From NCBI GenBank assembly GCA_021777995.1, contig JAJYCW010000008.1:1-63114 (forward strand): a stretch of 63,114 nucleotides of DNA, in the 5' to 3' direction. Of this stretch, positions 44,091 through 53,680 are shown piece after piece. The stretch comes from a bacterium (GTDB lineage Bacteria > Armatimonadota > Chthonomonadetes > Chthonomonadales > Chthonomonadaceae). Below the pieces are notes generated by a model. It saw only the letters and a program-made list of their open reading frames with translations, searched no databases and was not told where the DNA came from. Each line of letters begins with the position of its first letter. The first letter of the stretch is position 1. Position numbers and translations under genes: made by a program.

Positions 44091-45287
44091 ATGGGAATTT
44101 CAAAACGAGCGCGCAATGCAGCTCCCTCGCCCACTCTTGCAATTACTGCGCGAGTGAAAGCCCTCAAGGCTGAGGGCCGTGATGTCATAGGATTTGGAGC
44201 GGGTGAACCGGATTTTGACACCCCAGATCATATTAAACAAGCGGCCATAGATGCGCTTGCCGCGGGCTATACAAAATATACGCCAAGTTCCGGTGACGTA
44301 GATTTGAAAGCGGCTATTGCAGCCAAGCTTAGCCACGACAACGGACTGCAGTATAAACCATCGCAGATTATCGTATCCTGCGGGGCAAAACATTCGCTTT
44401 ACAACATCTTTCAGGCGATGCTAGATGATGGCGACGAAGTGATCGTCTCGGCTCCCTACTGGGTCAGTTATCCGGAAATGGTAAAGCTTGCAGGCGGAAC
44501 ACCGGTCATTGTGGAGACTACCGCTGCAGATAATTTTGTACCAACGCGAGAGGCACTGCGAAGTGCGATCACACCGAAGACCAAAGCCATTATCCTTAAC
44601 TCTCCGTCCAATCCTACGGGAGGGGTTGCATCGCGGCAGCAGGTAAAGGACATTGCAGCACTATGCATCCAGCACGATCTGTACCTCATAAGCGATGAAA
44701 TCTACGAAAAGCTAGTGTATGACGGCAACGAGCATGTAAGTGCTGCTTCCCTAGGCGATGAGATTTTCAAGCGAACGATCACTGTGAATGGCTGCTCTAA
44801 GGCTTATTCAATGACTGGCTGGCGCATCGGGTACGCGGCCGCTGCAGACGAGGAACTGGTAGCGGCTATGGGGCGCATTCAGGATCAGTCTACATCTAAT
44901 CCAACTTCCATCGCTCAAAAAGCGGCGGTCGCTGCGCTTACCAAACATCCCGAGGCCGTGGAACAGATGCGCGTTCATTTTGAACAGCGCCGCAACCTTA
45001 TTGTAGGGCTGTTGAACCAGATCCCTGGTGTGTCGTGTTCGATACCGGGCGGCGCGTTCTATGCATTCCCAAATGTTTCTTCTCTCTATGGAAAACGGCA
45101 CGGGGAATCTTTGATAACTGGTAGCGACTCGCTAGCAGACTATCTGCTAGATACGGCAAATGTTGCCGTAGTTCCGGGTTCAGGTTTTGGCGCCGATGGT
45201 TACATTCGCCTCTCTTATGCGACATCGGAGGGCAACATCTCGACCGGCCTGGAACGGATGGCCGCTGCGATCAAAAAGCTAGAATAG
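44091..45287 (+). CDS. Aspartate aminotransferase (class I/II, PLP)
   Basis: A 398-residue fold-type I aminotransferase of the AspC/AspAT-1b group. Signatures: VIGFGAGEPDFDTPDHIKQAA, SCGAKHSLYNIF, NSPSNPTG, ISDEIYEKLVYD, and the PLP lysine in GCSKAYSMTGWRIGY. Makes aspartate or related amino acids. The rnc gene starts 1 base after its stop. Confidence 0.93.
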   Translation: MGISKRARNAAPSPTLAITARVKALKAEGRDVIGFGAGEPDFDTPDHIKQAAIDALAAGYTKYTPSSGDVDLKAAIAAKLSHDNGLQYKPSQIIVSCGAKHSLYNIFQAMLDDGDEVIVSAPYWVSYPEMVKLAGGTPVIVETTAADNFVPTREALRSAITPKTKAIILNSPSNPTGGVASRQQVKDIAALCIQHDLYLISDEIYEKLVYDGNEHVSAASLGDEIFKRTITVNGCSKAYSMTGWRIGYAAAADEELVAAMGRIQDQSTSNPTSIAQKAAVAALTKHPEAVEQMRVHFEQRRNLIVGLLNQIPGVSCSIPGGAFYAFPNVSSLYGKRHGESLITGSDSLADYLLDTANVAVVPGSGFGADGYIRLSYATSEGNISTGLERMAAAIKKLE

Positions 45288-45288
45288 T

Positions 45289-46008
45289 ATGCAACGTCCT
45301 AACCTTGAACTGCTACAGACAAGGCTGAACGTTCGGTTTAACCACGAGGAAATGCTCGTACGCGCTCTAACCCATCGGTCAATGGAGGCGGAGGAGGGAC
45401 TGCCGAGTAACGAGCGCTTGGAGTTTCTAGGGGATGCCGTGGTGGGGCTGGTTATAGGAGAGGCCTTTTACCAGCTCTGCCCGGACGTACACGAAGGAAC
45501 CCTGGCAAAGCTGCGGGCATTTACCGTGAGTGAAGCGCGGCTCGCTGCTGCTGCGCGGGAATCTGGAATTGCCGACTTCGTCCTTTTAAGCCCTACGGTG
45601 GAACATTCCGGGGGTCGGGACCGAAATTCGATATTATCAGACGCATTTGAGGCTGTGATCGGAGCGGTCTACCTCGATCAAGGGCTGAGCATTGCAAGCA
45701 CTCTCGTTCGGCGGTTGCTTGCACCAGCAATTGCAGAAGCACAAAACGATTCTCTTCGTGGTGACTACAAGTCCGCCTTGCAAGAACACGTTCAATCTAC
45801 GTTTCAGGTGCTGCCGCAGTACAAAACGATTCAGGAATCTGGCCAGGACCACGATAAAACATTCCTCGTAGAGGTCTATTTGCGAGGTGTTCCTCTCGGT
45901 ACCGGAACTGGCAAAAGTAAGAAGGAAGCCGAACAGCTTGCCGCACGAGCTGCCATCACGGCGCTGAACGATGCTGATAGAGTGCTGGAGATTCCGGTTG
46001 ACCTATGA
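45289..46008 (+). CDS. rnc: Ribonuclease III
   Basis: A 239-residue endoribonuclease: signature NERLEFLGDAVVGLVIGEA, DAFEAVIGAVYLD, and a C-terminal dsRNA-binding domain (DYKSALQEHVQS, VYLRGVPLGTGTGKSKKEAEQLAARAAI). Processes rRNA precursors and regulatory RNAs. Starts one base after the aminotransferase stop, so the two are cotranscribed. Confidence 0.95.
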   Translation: MQRPNLELLQTRLNVRFNHEEMLVRALTHRSMEAEEGLPSNERLEFLGDAVVGLVIGEAFYQLCPDVHEGTLAKLRAFTVSEARLAAAARESGIADFVLLSPTVEHSGGRDRNSILSDAFEAVIGAVYLDQGLSIASTLVRRLLAPAIAEAQNDSLRGDYKSALQEHVQSTFQVLPQYKTIQESGQDHDKTFLVEVYLRGVPLGTGTGKSKKEAEQLAARAAITALNDADRVLEIPVDL

Positions 46009-46843
46009 TCTCGTATTGAAGCAGATTTATGACCGATTAGTACAAAATCGCTATATTCAGTGCGACTTTATTCAGTTCAGAATGGTGACTGTCGCTCCAT
46101 TTCATAGCCACGACGAAGAGGCCCGCAGAAGCGATGTTGAGGAGTGTATTTCCACTGGCTTGCGTCCCCTGGATGTCGGCATCCACGTACCTTCCTCATC
46201 CTCATTAACGACCGAATCTTCAGAGGCGCACACTCCTCCGTTGGACGAACCGTGGCAGGAGTCACTTTATTCGCCGTGTAACATGACTTCGCACGATTCC
46301 TGTGTTGGAAGCTGCTACTTTCAATTAGCAGGTGAAACCAAATCGCAGGCAATACAACGCTATGTGTGGCTAATGAACTGGGCAGCATACGCGGTGTCGT
46401 TTCCAGAAAGAATTGCCGAGGCATTGCGCGATGGTTCGAGGAGAATGGAAGCTGCCACATGGCTGCAATCAATTGCATCCAAACGTCAAGATCGAGCGAA
46501 TAACGCCATCCGCTGGGCTGCCAAGTGCGTCGCAATGGGTGATGTGGCAAATAGCCGCAAATGGCTGCTAGATTCTGCGTGCCTTCAGCTGCCACGACAG
46601 AGTGATGCACGCCGAAGTCTATTAAAGGAATTGGCAAACGTCCCCGAAGAGCAGATGATTTACGAGCTCATCTACCTGGCGCGTTCCGCACCACGTGACA
46701 TTCGGGCACTTGCCTGTGGTCGACTTCAACAGTTTCACACCAACAGTGCTGTAATTCGAACCCTGTCTCAACTTCAATGGGACTCCTCCGCCAGAGTTCG
46801 ATCTGCAGCGAGTTTAGATCATCGTAAGTGGATTCTCGCATGA
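45971..46843 (+). CDS. HEAT-like hypothetical protein
   Basis: Up to 290 residues; ATG 46082 (MVTVAPFHS) is an alternative that avoids overlap with rnc, but neither start has a clear ribosome site. N-terminal 60-70 residues are low complexity. The C-terminal half is helical repeats, HEAT/Armadillo-like (IRWAAKCVAMGDVANSRKWLL, RSLLKELANVPEEQMIYELIYLA, IRTLSQLQWDSSARVRSAASL). Function unknown. Probably cotranscribed with rnc. Confidence 0.6.
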   Translation: MLIECWRFRLTYDLVLKQIYDRLVQNRYIQCDFIQFRMVTVAPFHSHDEEARRSDVEECISTGLRPLDVGIHVPSSSSLTTESSEAHTPPLDEPWQESLYSPCNMTSHDSCVGSCYFQLAGETKSQAIQRYVWLMNWAAYAVSFPERIAEALRDGSRRMEAATWLQSIASKRQDRANNAIRWAAKCVAMGDVANSRKWLLDSACLQLPRQSDARRSLLKELANVPEEQMIYELIYLARSAPRDIRALACGRLQQFHTNSAVIRTLSQLQWDSSARVRSAASLDHRKWILA

Positions 46844-46896
46844 TAAGTTTCCATAGAGCGAATCATCACTGCGCTGACGCAGAGGAGAAGTAGCGA

Positions 46897-47892
46897 ATGC
46901 CAGGGCACCCAAAGAGTTTTAAACTCGCAGATTTTTCGTCGCTTCATATTACCGTACTTGGCGATCTCATGGTCGACGAGTACCTACGAGGTATCGTGCG
47001 ACGCATATCACCCGAGGGACCGGTAGTAGTAGTGGAGGTTCAGGCAGAAGACTGGCAGCCTGGTGGTGCGGCAAATGTAGCGGCGAACGTTAAATCAATG
47101 GGTGCAGCCTCTACGGTTATTGGCCTTGTAGGCGAGGACGAAATGGGACAGAAACTGCGCCAGGCTCTTGGCAATCTGGGCGTCGGAACCGATGGTCTGG
47201 TAGCTGAGTTCGCACGGCCAACCACGCGCAAGACACGCGTAGTTGCCCACAGCCAGCAGGTTGTACGTGTCGATCGTGAGACAACCCAGGAGCCGCTGCA
47301 GGAGAGCTTAACGGCAATTATGACTGCGGTCGAGACGTCGCTACGCCATACTAGCGCGCTCCTCATTTCCGACTACCGAAAAGGGTGCATCACTCGCGCT
47401 ACGGCCAGCGAAGTAATGGAATACTGCAGGATTGCCGGCAAGCCAGTTTATGTCAATCCAAAGCCAAATAGCGCTCCCTGGTTCAAGGGTGCCTCGGCGC
47501 TGTCGCTCAATCACAGTGAAGCCGAGGCTCTTGTAGGTCCATTGGAAGCTCCAGGTGAAGGATTGAACAGGCAAGGTGAGCTCCTTCGGCAGGAGCTAGA
47601 GGTGGATACGCTGCTCATCACGTTGGGCCCTCTGGGATTGGCGTGCTGGTCGCACAGCGATGGCTACTTGTTTGTTCCGGCACATACAGTAGAGGTCTAT
47701 GACGTCGCTGGAGCGGGGGACACAACAATGGCAGCATTCGCTCTAACCCTGGCGGCAGGAGCGCCCATGTACGAGGCCGCGGTGGTTGCTAATCATGCTG
47801 GCGCCTGCGCTGTGAAGAAGACTGGAGTTGCCGCAGTGACCTATAGTGAGCTGGCACGAGCCGTCCAATACGGTGGTCCTGTGCAAGAGTAA
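46897..47892 (+). CDS. Heptose-7-phosphate kinase-like PfkB kinase (HldA/RfaE1-like)
   Basis: A 331-residue PfkB kinase: ITVLGDLMVDEYLRGIVRRISPEGPVVVVEV matches the RfaE/HldE kinase start (RISPEAPVPV), and DVAGAGDTTMAAFALTLAAG carries the GAGD catalytic site. It would phosphorylate D-glycero-D-manno-heptose 7-phosphate for LPS core or S-layer glycan. The GAGGAG before the ATG supports the start. The cytidylyltransferase domain of HldE is absent. Confidence 0.85.
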   Translation: MPGHPKSFKLADFSSLHITVLGDLMVDEYLRGIVRRISPEGPVVVVEVQAEDWQPGGAANVAANVKSMGAASTVIGLVGEDEMGQKLRQALGNLGVGTDGLVAEFARPTTRKTRVVAHSQQVVRVDRETTQEPLQESLTAIMTAVETSLRHTSALLISDYRKGCITRATASEVMEYCRIAGKPVYVNPKPNSAPWFKGASALSLNHSEAEALVGPLEAPGEGLNRQGELLRQELEVDTLLITLGPLGLACWSHSDGYLFVPAHTVEVYDVAGAGDTTMAAFALTLAAGAPMYEAAVVANHAGACAVKKTGVAAVTYSELARAVQYGGPVQE

Positions 47893-48046
47893 CATAACAG
47901 CAGACCTACGAGAGCGTATCGTGGGCTTGCACAGCACATGCACACTACACTAATCTAAGTAACACGAGCCTAACTGCCGTGCTTTTTCACCCATGATGCG
48001 CTGGGCAGCGTCACCAGGCACCTGCACATTGAAATGAGTAGGCTGA

Positions 48047-48853
48047 ATGAAACAACAGAAACCACAATATTCCGTGTTGTTGCGCACCTACTTCCTGAAG
48101 TATACGCGTTACATGCTTGCGCGGAGCTTCCATGCGGTACGGTTGCGAAATTCACCTCCGGCAGTATTAAGTCATGAGCGGCTGCCGCTGCTAGTGGCCG
48201 TTAATCACTCCAGTTGGTGGGACCTGCTCGTGGGCGGTTGGCTGGACTGCCAGATGTTCGGCCGCGAAAGCTACGGGTTAATGGACGAGCAACAACTGCA
48301 ACGGTACACTATCTTTAAACACATGGGCGTCATAGGAGTGGATAGAAGCTCCCTAAATGGTGCTCAACGCTTCCTTAGCGTCTGTACGGAACTCCTCTAC
48401 GAAACTGACAGGACCTTATGGATCACGCCGCAAGGGGCAATTATGAGTAGTTACCATCGACCAATCCAATTTCAACCCGGCCTCGCCCACCTGGGTGCGT
48501 CCCTTAAACGCTTCCAGTACTGCCACTCAGTCCTCCATTACGAGTTCGGTGAAGAACGGCTCCCCGAGGTTTTTGTACAGTTTTCGCCGCCGGAGTACGT
48601 AGAACTGCAGACACTGTCCGGAGCGAAGCAATGGATGCAGAACAAGCAGGTGGCAATGGAACAAGATTTGGATGCCCTGCAGGCGGCCGCCCGATTACAT
48701 CGGAACAGCGAGTTCACAACTCTCCTACATGGCGGCGGTGGAACAGTTAAAGCCTACGATCTGTACCGAAAGGCACAATCCCGCCTCACCGGCAGATCGT
48801 TTCAACCAAACCACGGTGACGTAATAACCCCCCAGTGGCGTGAGCGCCGCTAG
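48047..48853 (+). CDS. PlsC-like 1-acyl-glycerol-phosphate acyltransferase family protein
   Basis: A 268-residue acyltransferase: NHSSWWD is the NHX4D catalytic box at about residues 60-66, and ITPQGAI replaces the second FPEG-like motif. Similar proteins are unusual acyltransferases linked to lipid or carotenoid-glycoside acylation. Substrate unknown. Confidence 0.75.
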   Translation: MKQQKPQYSVLLRTYFLKYTRYMLARSFHAVRLRNSPPAVLSHERLPLLVAVNHSSWWDLLVGGWLDCQMFGRESYGLMDEQQLQRYTIFKHMGVIGVDRSSLNGAQRFLSVCTELLYETDRTLWITPQGAIMSSYHRPIQFQPGLAHLGASLKRFQYCHSVLHYEFGEERLPEVFVQFSPPEYVELQTLSGAKQWMQNKQVAMEQDLDALQAAARLHRNSEFTTLLHGGGGTVKAYDLYRKAQSRLTGRSFQPNHGDVITPQWRERR

Positions 48854-48882
48854 ACGCAGTTCCTGCCGCTGGTCAACAGGTT

Positions 48883-49935
48883 TTAATTGCCTACGTTCAG
48901 CCTGTACGCAGGATCAGCACTGATGATACGCGCCTTCTTGGCAAAAGCAACGAGTTCCCCTTGAACACGCTGACCGTTAGTCTGATTGCCCTTAAGCAGT
49001 AGCGCGTCCTGTTGGCATAGTGCCTGAGCTTGAGCAAACGGCACCGTTACTGGTGCGGTGCGCCCCAGGCACTTGATGATCCAGAAGTGACCTGCGCACT
49101 TGAAGCCGCTTGTTTGGGATCCCGGTGCCATACTGAACATCAATTTCTCCATGCCTGGGTACTGTGCTGGGCTAAGCGACCCCGGTATGATGAGAGGCAA
49201 TAGCCCCCCATTAGCTTTGCTGGTATCCTCGCTGTACTGTTTAGCGACTGCACCAAAATCAGCACCGTGAGCCAGGGCCGTTTCAGCTGCCTTGAGTGCG
49301 GTTTTATTCGCGCATGCAATTACTTCGCATTGAACCGAGGCAGGTTTGTAGAAGAGAGCATGCGGGGTACGCGGGTCTGTATTCTGCTTGTAGAATGCCT
49401 GCACCTCGGCATTGCTCACAGTAACGCCCTGAGTAAGGAGTGTCTGCATACCCATCGAAATAGCAAGTTGCTGGCGCAGGTCATCCATGTTCTGGTGATT
49501 ACCCGGGAGGCTCGCGATGAGTTTAGGGTTGTTTTTCTGTATCTCTGCAATTTTGTCGTCAATTTGTTGCGCTGTTGGCAACACACCTTGCTGAGCAAGA
49601 AATTGCATCTTGAGTGTATTATCCGTTAAGGTTTGCGCTACCTGATTTCCCGCGGATGCTGCCAGGGCGTGTTCGAATTGGGCACGAGTTATAATCGCGT
49701 TGTTCACAAATGCAAATGGCTTTGGCCGGTTATCACGCCAATGGGCTAGCACACCACCAATAACGACCCCTGCGAGCAATGCAGCAGCGGCAACGCCAAT
49801 AAACGCAGTTCTACTGGGCCGTACACCCTGACCGCCTTTTGTTGGGGAATTTACTGTGTCAGCGGCCTTGCGCGCGGGCCTCGGTCGCACATCGGCAGAG
49901 GACGCACCAGCATCGAGGCTTTCCTGATTGGACAT
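48883..49935 (-). CDS. Parvulin-type peptidyl-prolyl isomerase (PrsA/SurA-like)
   Basis: A 350-residue envelope chaperone. Short cytoplasmic tail, membrane anchor at about residues 44-66 (TAFIGVAAAALLAGVVIGGVLA), a SurA-N-like helical domain (about 70-180: ITRAQFEHALAASAG) and a parvulin domain (about 195-305) with ADFGAVAKQYSEDTSKANGGLLPLI and MAPGSQTSGF. It would help fold exported proteins, possibly those of the type II system. Confidence 0.85.
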   Translation of the reverse strand: MSNQESLDAGASSADVRPRPARKAADTVNSPTKGGQGVRPSRTAFIGVAAAALLAGVVIGGVLAHWRDNRPKPFAFVNNAIITRAQFEHALAASAGNQVAQTLTDNTLKMQFLAQQGVLPTAQQIDDKIAEIQKNNPKLIASLPGNHQNMDDLRQQLAISMGMQTLLTQGVTVSNAEVQAFYKQNTDPRTPHALFYKPASVQCEVIACANKTALKAAETALAHGADFGAVAKQYSEDTSKANGGLLPLIIPGSLSPAQYPGMEKLMFSMAPGSQTSGFKCAGHFWIIKCLGRTAPVTVPFAQAQALCQQDALLLKGNQTNGQRVQGELVAFAKKARIISADPAYRLNVGN

Positions 49936-50140
49936 TACACTACAACCTCCCTAAGCAAAATCGCTTAGCTTGTACTTTATTTCATTTTACATCAAACTAG
50001 ATATTTGGCGGATGGAACTCCGTTTTGTAGCTTGCCCGTCATTACTCAACCCGTTTACGCTATTTGTTCTGCTGCCCACTACAGATCGTTAAGATGAACA
50101 ATGATAGCTAAAAATCAGATGTCGTGGGAACATGGCACAG

Positions 50141-51133
50141 CTAATCACCCTTACCGCAACTCAATTTTTCTACCTGTTCGCTAAAATCGTCCAGGTCTCC
50201 GGCGACGAACTCATCATGACGTAGCTCGAGAAATGGCGCAACCTTAAAATGACCTCCGAGAGCCGTTTTGAAAAATTGGCCCTCATCTCGCAATATCCGA
50301 AGACCACGCAACAGGCTGCCGAGTTCCTCAAGCTGATTTTCCAGTGATATTGATACTACCACAAGATCAGGCGCTTCAAGGGCAACCAGGCCAACAAAGC
50401 TCGCGGTAGGAACATCTGCACCAACAAATGTAACCTTCCACCCATCTGAGTGAAGCCAATCTGCGAGCATCCGAATACCAACTGAGTGTAAATTACCCGC
50501 AACGCACCCAAGTACAGCATGACAGTTTTGCTCTGTTGTCGGTAGGCAGATTTCGGCAACACGCGCCATCATGCGCTCCACTATTGCGCTAGCAACGTGT
50601 TCATGTGCCTCATCCACCTCGCCTCGCTCATAGAGATCTCCAATCGAGCGTAGTGCTGGCTGAAAAACCTCGAGGTAAATTTTGGCCATCCCAAAATTCG
50701 CAGCAAGCATATGATTTAGTAGAAACGAGCAGGAAACTTCGTCACTTTTCAGAAGGTAGCCTAAGAGTTGGGATGCAAGCTGAGCGGTATCGTTGTGAGT
50801 TATTCCAGACCGTACTGGACCGTCGACAATGCCCCCGTCATCAGTTAACCGAAACCGCGCGCCAAGCGTTGCCACTGCGTGCATTCTTAACAACACCTCG
50901 GCAAAAGGCGCTTCAAGGGTGTAATACATAAACCGTCCCGCCCGCTCCGCACGTACAACGTTCTGCGCACGCATTTTGGCAAGATGATTACTGAGGTTCG
51001 GTTGTTTGAGGCCAGTCAACTCACACAATTCGGTCACAGACTTCCGACCTAAGCGGAGCGCCTCAAGGATAGAACGTCGCGATGGGTCGGCGAGCGCTTG
51101 GGCGATACCGTCTGGATCATGCGGAGGCACCAT
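50141..51133 (-). CDS. ArsR-type HTH regulator fused to a cobalamin-binding domain
   Basis: About 330 residues from ATG 51133 (MVPPHDPDG), with CAGGAGA upstream; an earlier in-frame start at 51181 is less likely. Residues 5-80 are an ArsR winged helix (ALADPSRRSILEAL, LTGLKQPNLSNHLAKM, AGRFMYYTLE). Residues about 115-200 form the B12-binding helical cap and about 205-325 the Rossmann cobalamin domain, with the lower-ligand His216 in NLHSVG. In CarH photoreceptors a W-X9-EH motif shields adenosylcobalamin; here it is Tyr168-X9-Glu178-His179. The ArsR domain replaces the MerR domain of CarH. The protein could sense B12 or light; it lies divergent from a HAD gene. Confidence 0.82.
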   Translation of the reverse strand: MVPPHDPDGIAQALADPSRRSILEALRLGRKSVTELCELTGLKQPNLSNHLAKMRAQNVVRAERAGRFMYYTLEAPFAEVLLRMHAVATLGARFRLTDDGGIVDGPVRSGITHNDTAQLASQLLGYLLKSDEVSCSFLLNHMLAANFGMAKIYLEVFQPALRSIGDLYERGEVDEAHEHVASAIVERMMARVAEICLPTTEQNCHAVLGCVAGNLHSVGIRMLADWLHSDGWKVTFVGADVPTASFVGLVALEAPDLVVVSISLENQLEELGSLLRGLRILRDEGQFFKTALGGHFKVAPFLELRHDEFVAGDLDDFSEQVEKLSCGKGD

Positions 51134-51320
51134 TCGTTGTCTTTCTCCTGATTGTAATGGCCCAAGCCAGTCGGTAGGCACACGTTGTCAGCGTCACATT
51201 ATAACGTTAGTGAATATCACGTGTCAATGAGTTATATATTCCAGCCATTCAACTTGCTAGGGTACACTAATTTGAGTTATCAAATTGCTGTAATGTCGGA
51301 CGGATTTCAGGAGCCGCCGC

Positions 51321-52061
51321 TTGATAGTACTGCTGGATTTCGACGATACCTTAAGTGAATACAGCCGGTTCAATTTGCGTTATATCGAGACCATGGCTAC
51401 CCTGCTTACCAACGAGTTCGGCGGATCGCACGACATATGGTTCAGCAGTACGGCAAAGATGGCGCTTGCAATTGAGGCAGATTATAGCGCCAGGTTTGTT
51501 GGTCAGCCACTTAACGGATACAACAGGTGGCGCGAACACGCTAACCACCTTGCAGCGACTATGCTGTTTGAATGGGCAGGATTTCTTCCGCCCCCCGACT
51601 CAGGCCATGCGGTTCGCTCGCTGCATGAAACAGCCGTAGCAGCGAGCACTGCGCTTTTTCCTGGTATGGCCGAGACTGTTAACACCATCCATCGCGCCGG
51701 TATTCCTTTGTGCATGGCCAGCGGTAACGATTCTCGGCACATTAATCTGGCAATTTCAAGGCAGGAAATTGCACGCTGTTTCAGCCGTTTATATGGACCA
51801 GATCTGGTGAATTGTGCCAAAGAGGGCCCGGAATACTACTCCCTTATTGCCTCTGATCAACAGGTGGAACCACGCGACTTCCTCGTGGTTGACAATGACC
51901 CCATTGCGCTTGAATGGGCGCAGGCATCTGGTATGAATGTGCTGCACGTTCACCTTCTACCTGCACCACCTAGCCGGCGAGACATGTTTGACTTGCCTAC
52001 GATTACCGACGCGAACTCGATTGGTCAGATTATTCTAGAGCTTTCCCGTACTGACCCTTAG
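51321..52061 (+). CDS. HAD-family hydrolase
   Basis: A 246-residue HAD phosphatase: DFDDTLSEYSRFN (Asp6 and Asp8), TIHRAGIPLCMASGNDS (motif II Ser/Thr region) and VVDNDPIALEWAQASGMNVLHV (acidic motif). Substrate unknown. TTG start with CAGGAG eight bases upstream. Divergent from the ArsR-cobalamin regulator, which may control it; ndk follows about 60 bases later. Confidence 0.85.
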   Translation: MIVLLDFDDTLSEYSRFNLRYIETMATLLTNEFGGSHDIWFSSTAKMALAIEADYSARFVGQPLNGYNRWREHANHLAATMLFEWAGFLPPPDSGHAVRSLHETAVAASTALFPGMAETVNTIHRAGIPLCMASGNDSRHINLAISRQEIARCFSRLYGPDLVNCAKEGPEYYSLIASDQQVEPRDFLVVDNDPIALEWAQASGMNVLHVHLLPAPPSRRDMFDLPTITDANSIGQIILELSRTDP

Positions 52062-52124
52062 TCGATTGACATCGAAAGATGCCTCAAGCAATGTGCTAAC
52101 TAGAAACAGGAGACTACCTACACT

Positions 52125-52541
52125 TTGGAACGAACGTATATCATGATCAAACCAGACGGCCTTGAGAGGCGACTTGCAGGCGAGATAATTCGCAGGTTTG
52201 AAACTCGCGGCCTCAATCTCGTGGCACTCAAGATGCTGGTTCCCTCGCGACAGACTGCAGAAGCGCATTACGCAGTTCATCGCGACAAACCCTTCTTTGC
52301 GGATCTAGTCGACTTTATCACATCAGGCCCCGTAGTGGCGATGGTTTGGGAAGGCGAAGAGGCCGTAAAGCTCACGCGCACCATGATCGGAGCCACGCGC
52401 CCTATTGAGGCTGCTCCTGGAACGATTCGCGGCGACTTCACTACACTATTGCAGGCTAACCTCGTACACGGTTCGGACTCCGTCGAAAATGCGGCCACAG
52501 AAATCGCCCTCTGGTTCAGCCCGCAGGAAATACTCGCCTAA
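52125..52541 (+). CDS. ndk: Nucleoside diphosphate kinase
   Basis: A 138-residue kinase: [48 protein letters not shown], and the phosphohistidine NLVHGSDS (His115). TTG start preceded by AGGAG. It balances NTP and dNTP pools. Terminator follows. Confidence 0.95.
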   Translation: MERTYIMIKPDGLERRLAGEIIRRFETRGLNLVALKMLVPSRQTAEAHYAVHRDKPFFADLVDFITSGPVVAMVWEGEEAVKLTRTMIGATRPIEAAPGTIRGDFTTLLQANLVHGSDSVENAATEIALWFSPQEILA

Positions 52542-52554
52542 TTCCCCTTTTGTT

Positions 52555-52583
52555 GCTCAGAGTTCGGTCACCGCGCTCTGAGC
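52555..52583. terminator. Terminator between ndk and cydB
   Basis: GCTCAGAG (52555-52562) pairs with CTCTGAGC (52576-52583), loop of 13 bases. Lies between the convergent ndk and cydB genes. Confidence 0.6.
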
Positions 52584-52601
52584 TCTCCTCCGCCTACTTC
52601 A

Positions 52602-53654
52602 TTAGTGGCCATACACGCTCGTGCCTAGTTTCACTTTGCCCCGGAAGGACCTGAACAGGTAGGTAAAGTAGACCGCAGCCAAAACAATAGCGATGGACCA
52701 CCATACCAGTCCAATTTCCAGCCCAATGTGGCCACTGGCCGAGTTTGCCACCGTAAGGTCAGCAGAAGGGCTTAAAGTTGAACGAAGCAGCACCGGATAG
52801 ACGCCAGCCGCAGTTGCTGCAAGTAAACCAAGCAGCACGCCTACCGAACACATGAACGCCATTACATCGCTTTTACGACGCAGCATGACAGGCAGGCCAA
52901 TCGCGCTGACGACAATGAGCGCAGCCAATATCCAGGTCCAGGGCCGGTCAATCAGGTGCGTGTACAGCGTTGGGCAAACCGCGTTGGTGGCCAGTGTCAC
53001 CAATACACCCAATACCAACATTGCAGGCCATAGTACGCCCGCCGCTGCTCGACTGCGGTGATAAACCTCTCCATCTGTTTTGATTAACAGGTAACATGCG
53101 CCGTGCAGTGAGAGAGCAACGGTTGCAAAGACGCCAACAAGCACCGTGTACCAATCTAAAACACCGGGATTAGGACCAACGCGAAAGTTGGTAAACAACG
53201 GCCCACGAAAGTATCCCGAGGCAGTAAGCGGTACGCCTCTAATTACGTTGCCCAATGCCGCACCTAGTATGACTGCCATGAGCAGCGAAGAGAGGAAAAA
53301 CATCCCGTCCCAACCCGCTCGCCATATCCAGTGCTTCTCATGAGAGCGCAGTTCAATTGAGAGCCCACGCATCACCAGCAGCCAGAGCGCCATCATTAAC
53401 GGGAGATAGAAACCACTGAACCCTGCCGCATATACCTTGGGAAATGCAAATACCAGTGCGCCCCCACCCGCAAGTAGCCACACTTCGTTGCCGTCCCACA
53501 CCGGTCCGATGGCTGCCAGCGCCATTTGCCGTTCCTGATCGGTACGCGCAACAAAGAGGTGCAGAATCCCCACCCCGAAATCGAATCCGTCTAGAATAAC
53601 GTAAACGGTCATCATGACGGCTACCAATGCGAACCAGATTGATCCCATTTTCAA
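52602..53654 (-). CDS. cydB: Cytochrome bd ubiquinol oxidase subunit II
   Basis: A 350-residue eight-helix membrane protein: WFALVAVMMTVYVILDGFDFGVGILH is the conserved CydB start, followed by IGPVWDGNEVWLLAGGGALVFAFP and PLMMALWLLVMRGLSIELRSH. Subunit II of cytochrome bd, a high-affinity quinol oxidase. It follows cydA by 26 bases. Confidence 0.95.
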   Translation of the reverse strand: MKMGSIWFALVAVMMTVYVILDGFDFGVGILHLFVARTDQERQMALAAIGPVWDGNEVWLLAGGGALVFAFPKVYAAGFSGFYLPLMMALWLLVMRGLSIELRSHEKHWIWRAGWDGMFFLSSLLMAVILGAALGNVIRGVPLTASGYFRGPLFTNFRVGPNPGVLDWYTVLVGVFATVALSLHGACYLLIKTDGEVYHRSRAAAGVLWPAMLVLGVLVTLATNAVCPTLYTHLIDRPWTWILAALIVVSAIGLPVMLRRKSDVMAFMCSVGVLLGLLAATAAGVYPVLLRSTLSPSADLTVANSASGHIGLEIGLVWWSIAIVLAAVYFTYLFRSFRGKVKLGTSVYGH

Positions 53655-53680
53655 GGTACCTTTCTCTGCAACTCAATGGC

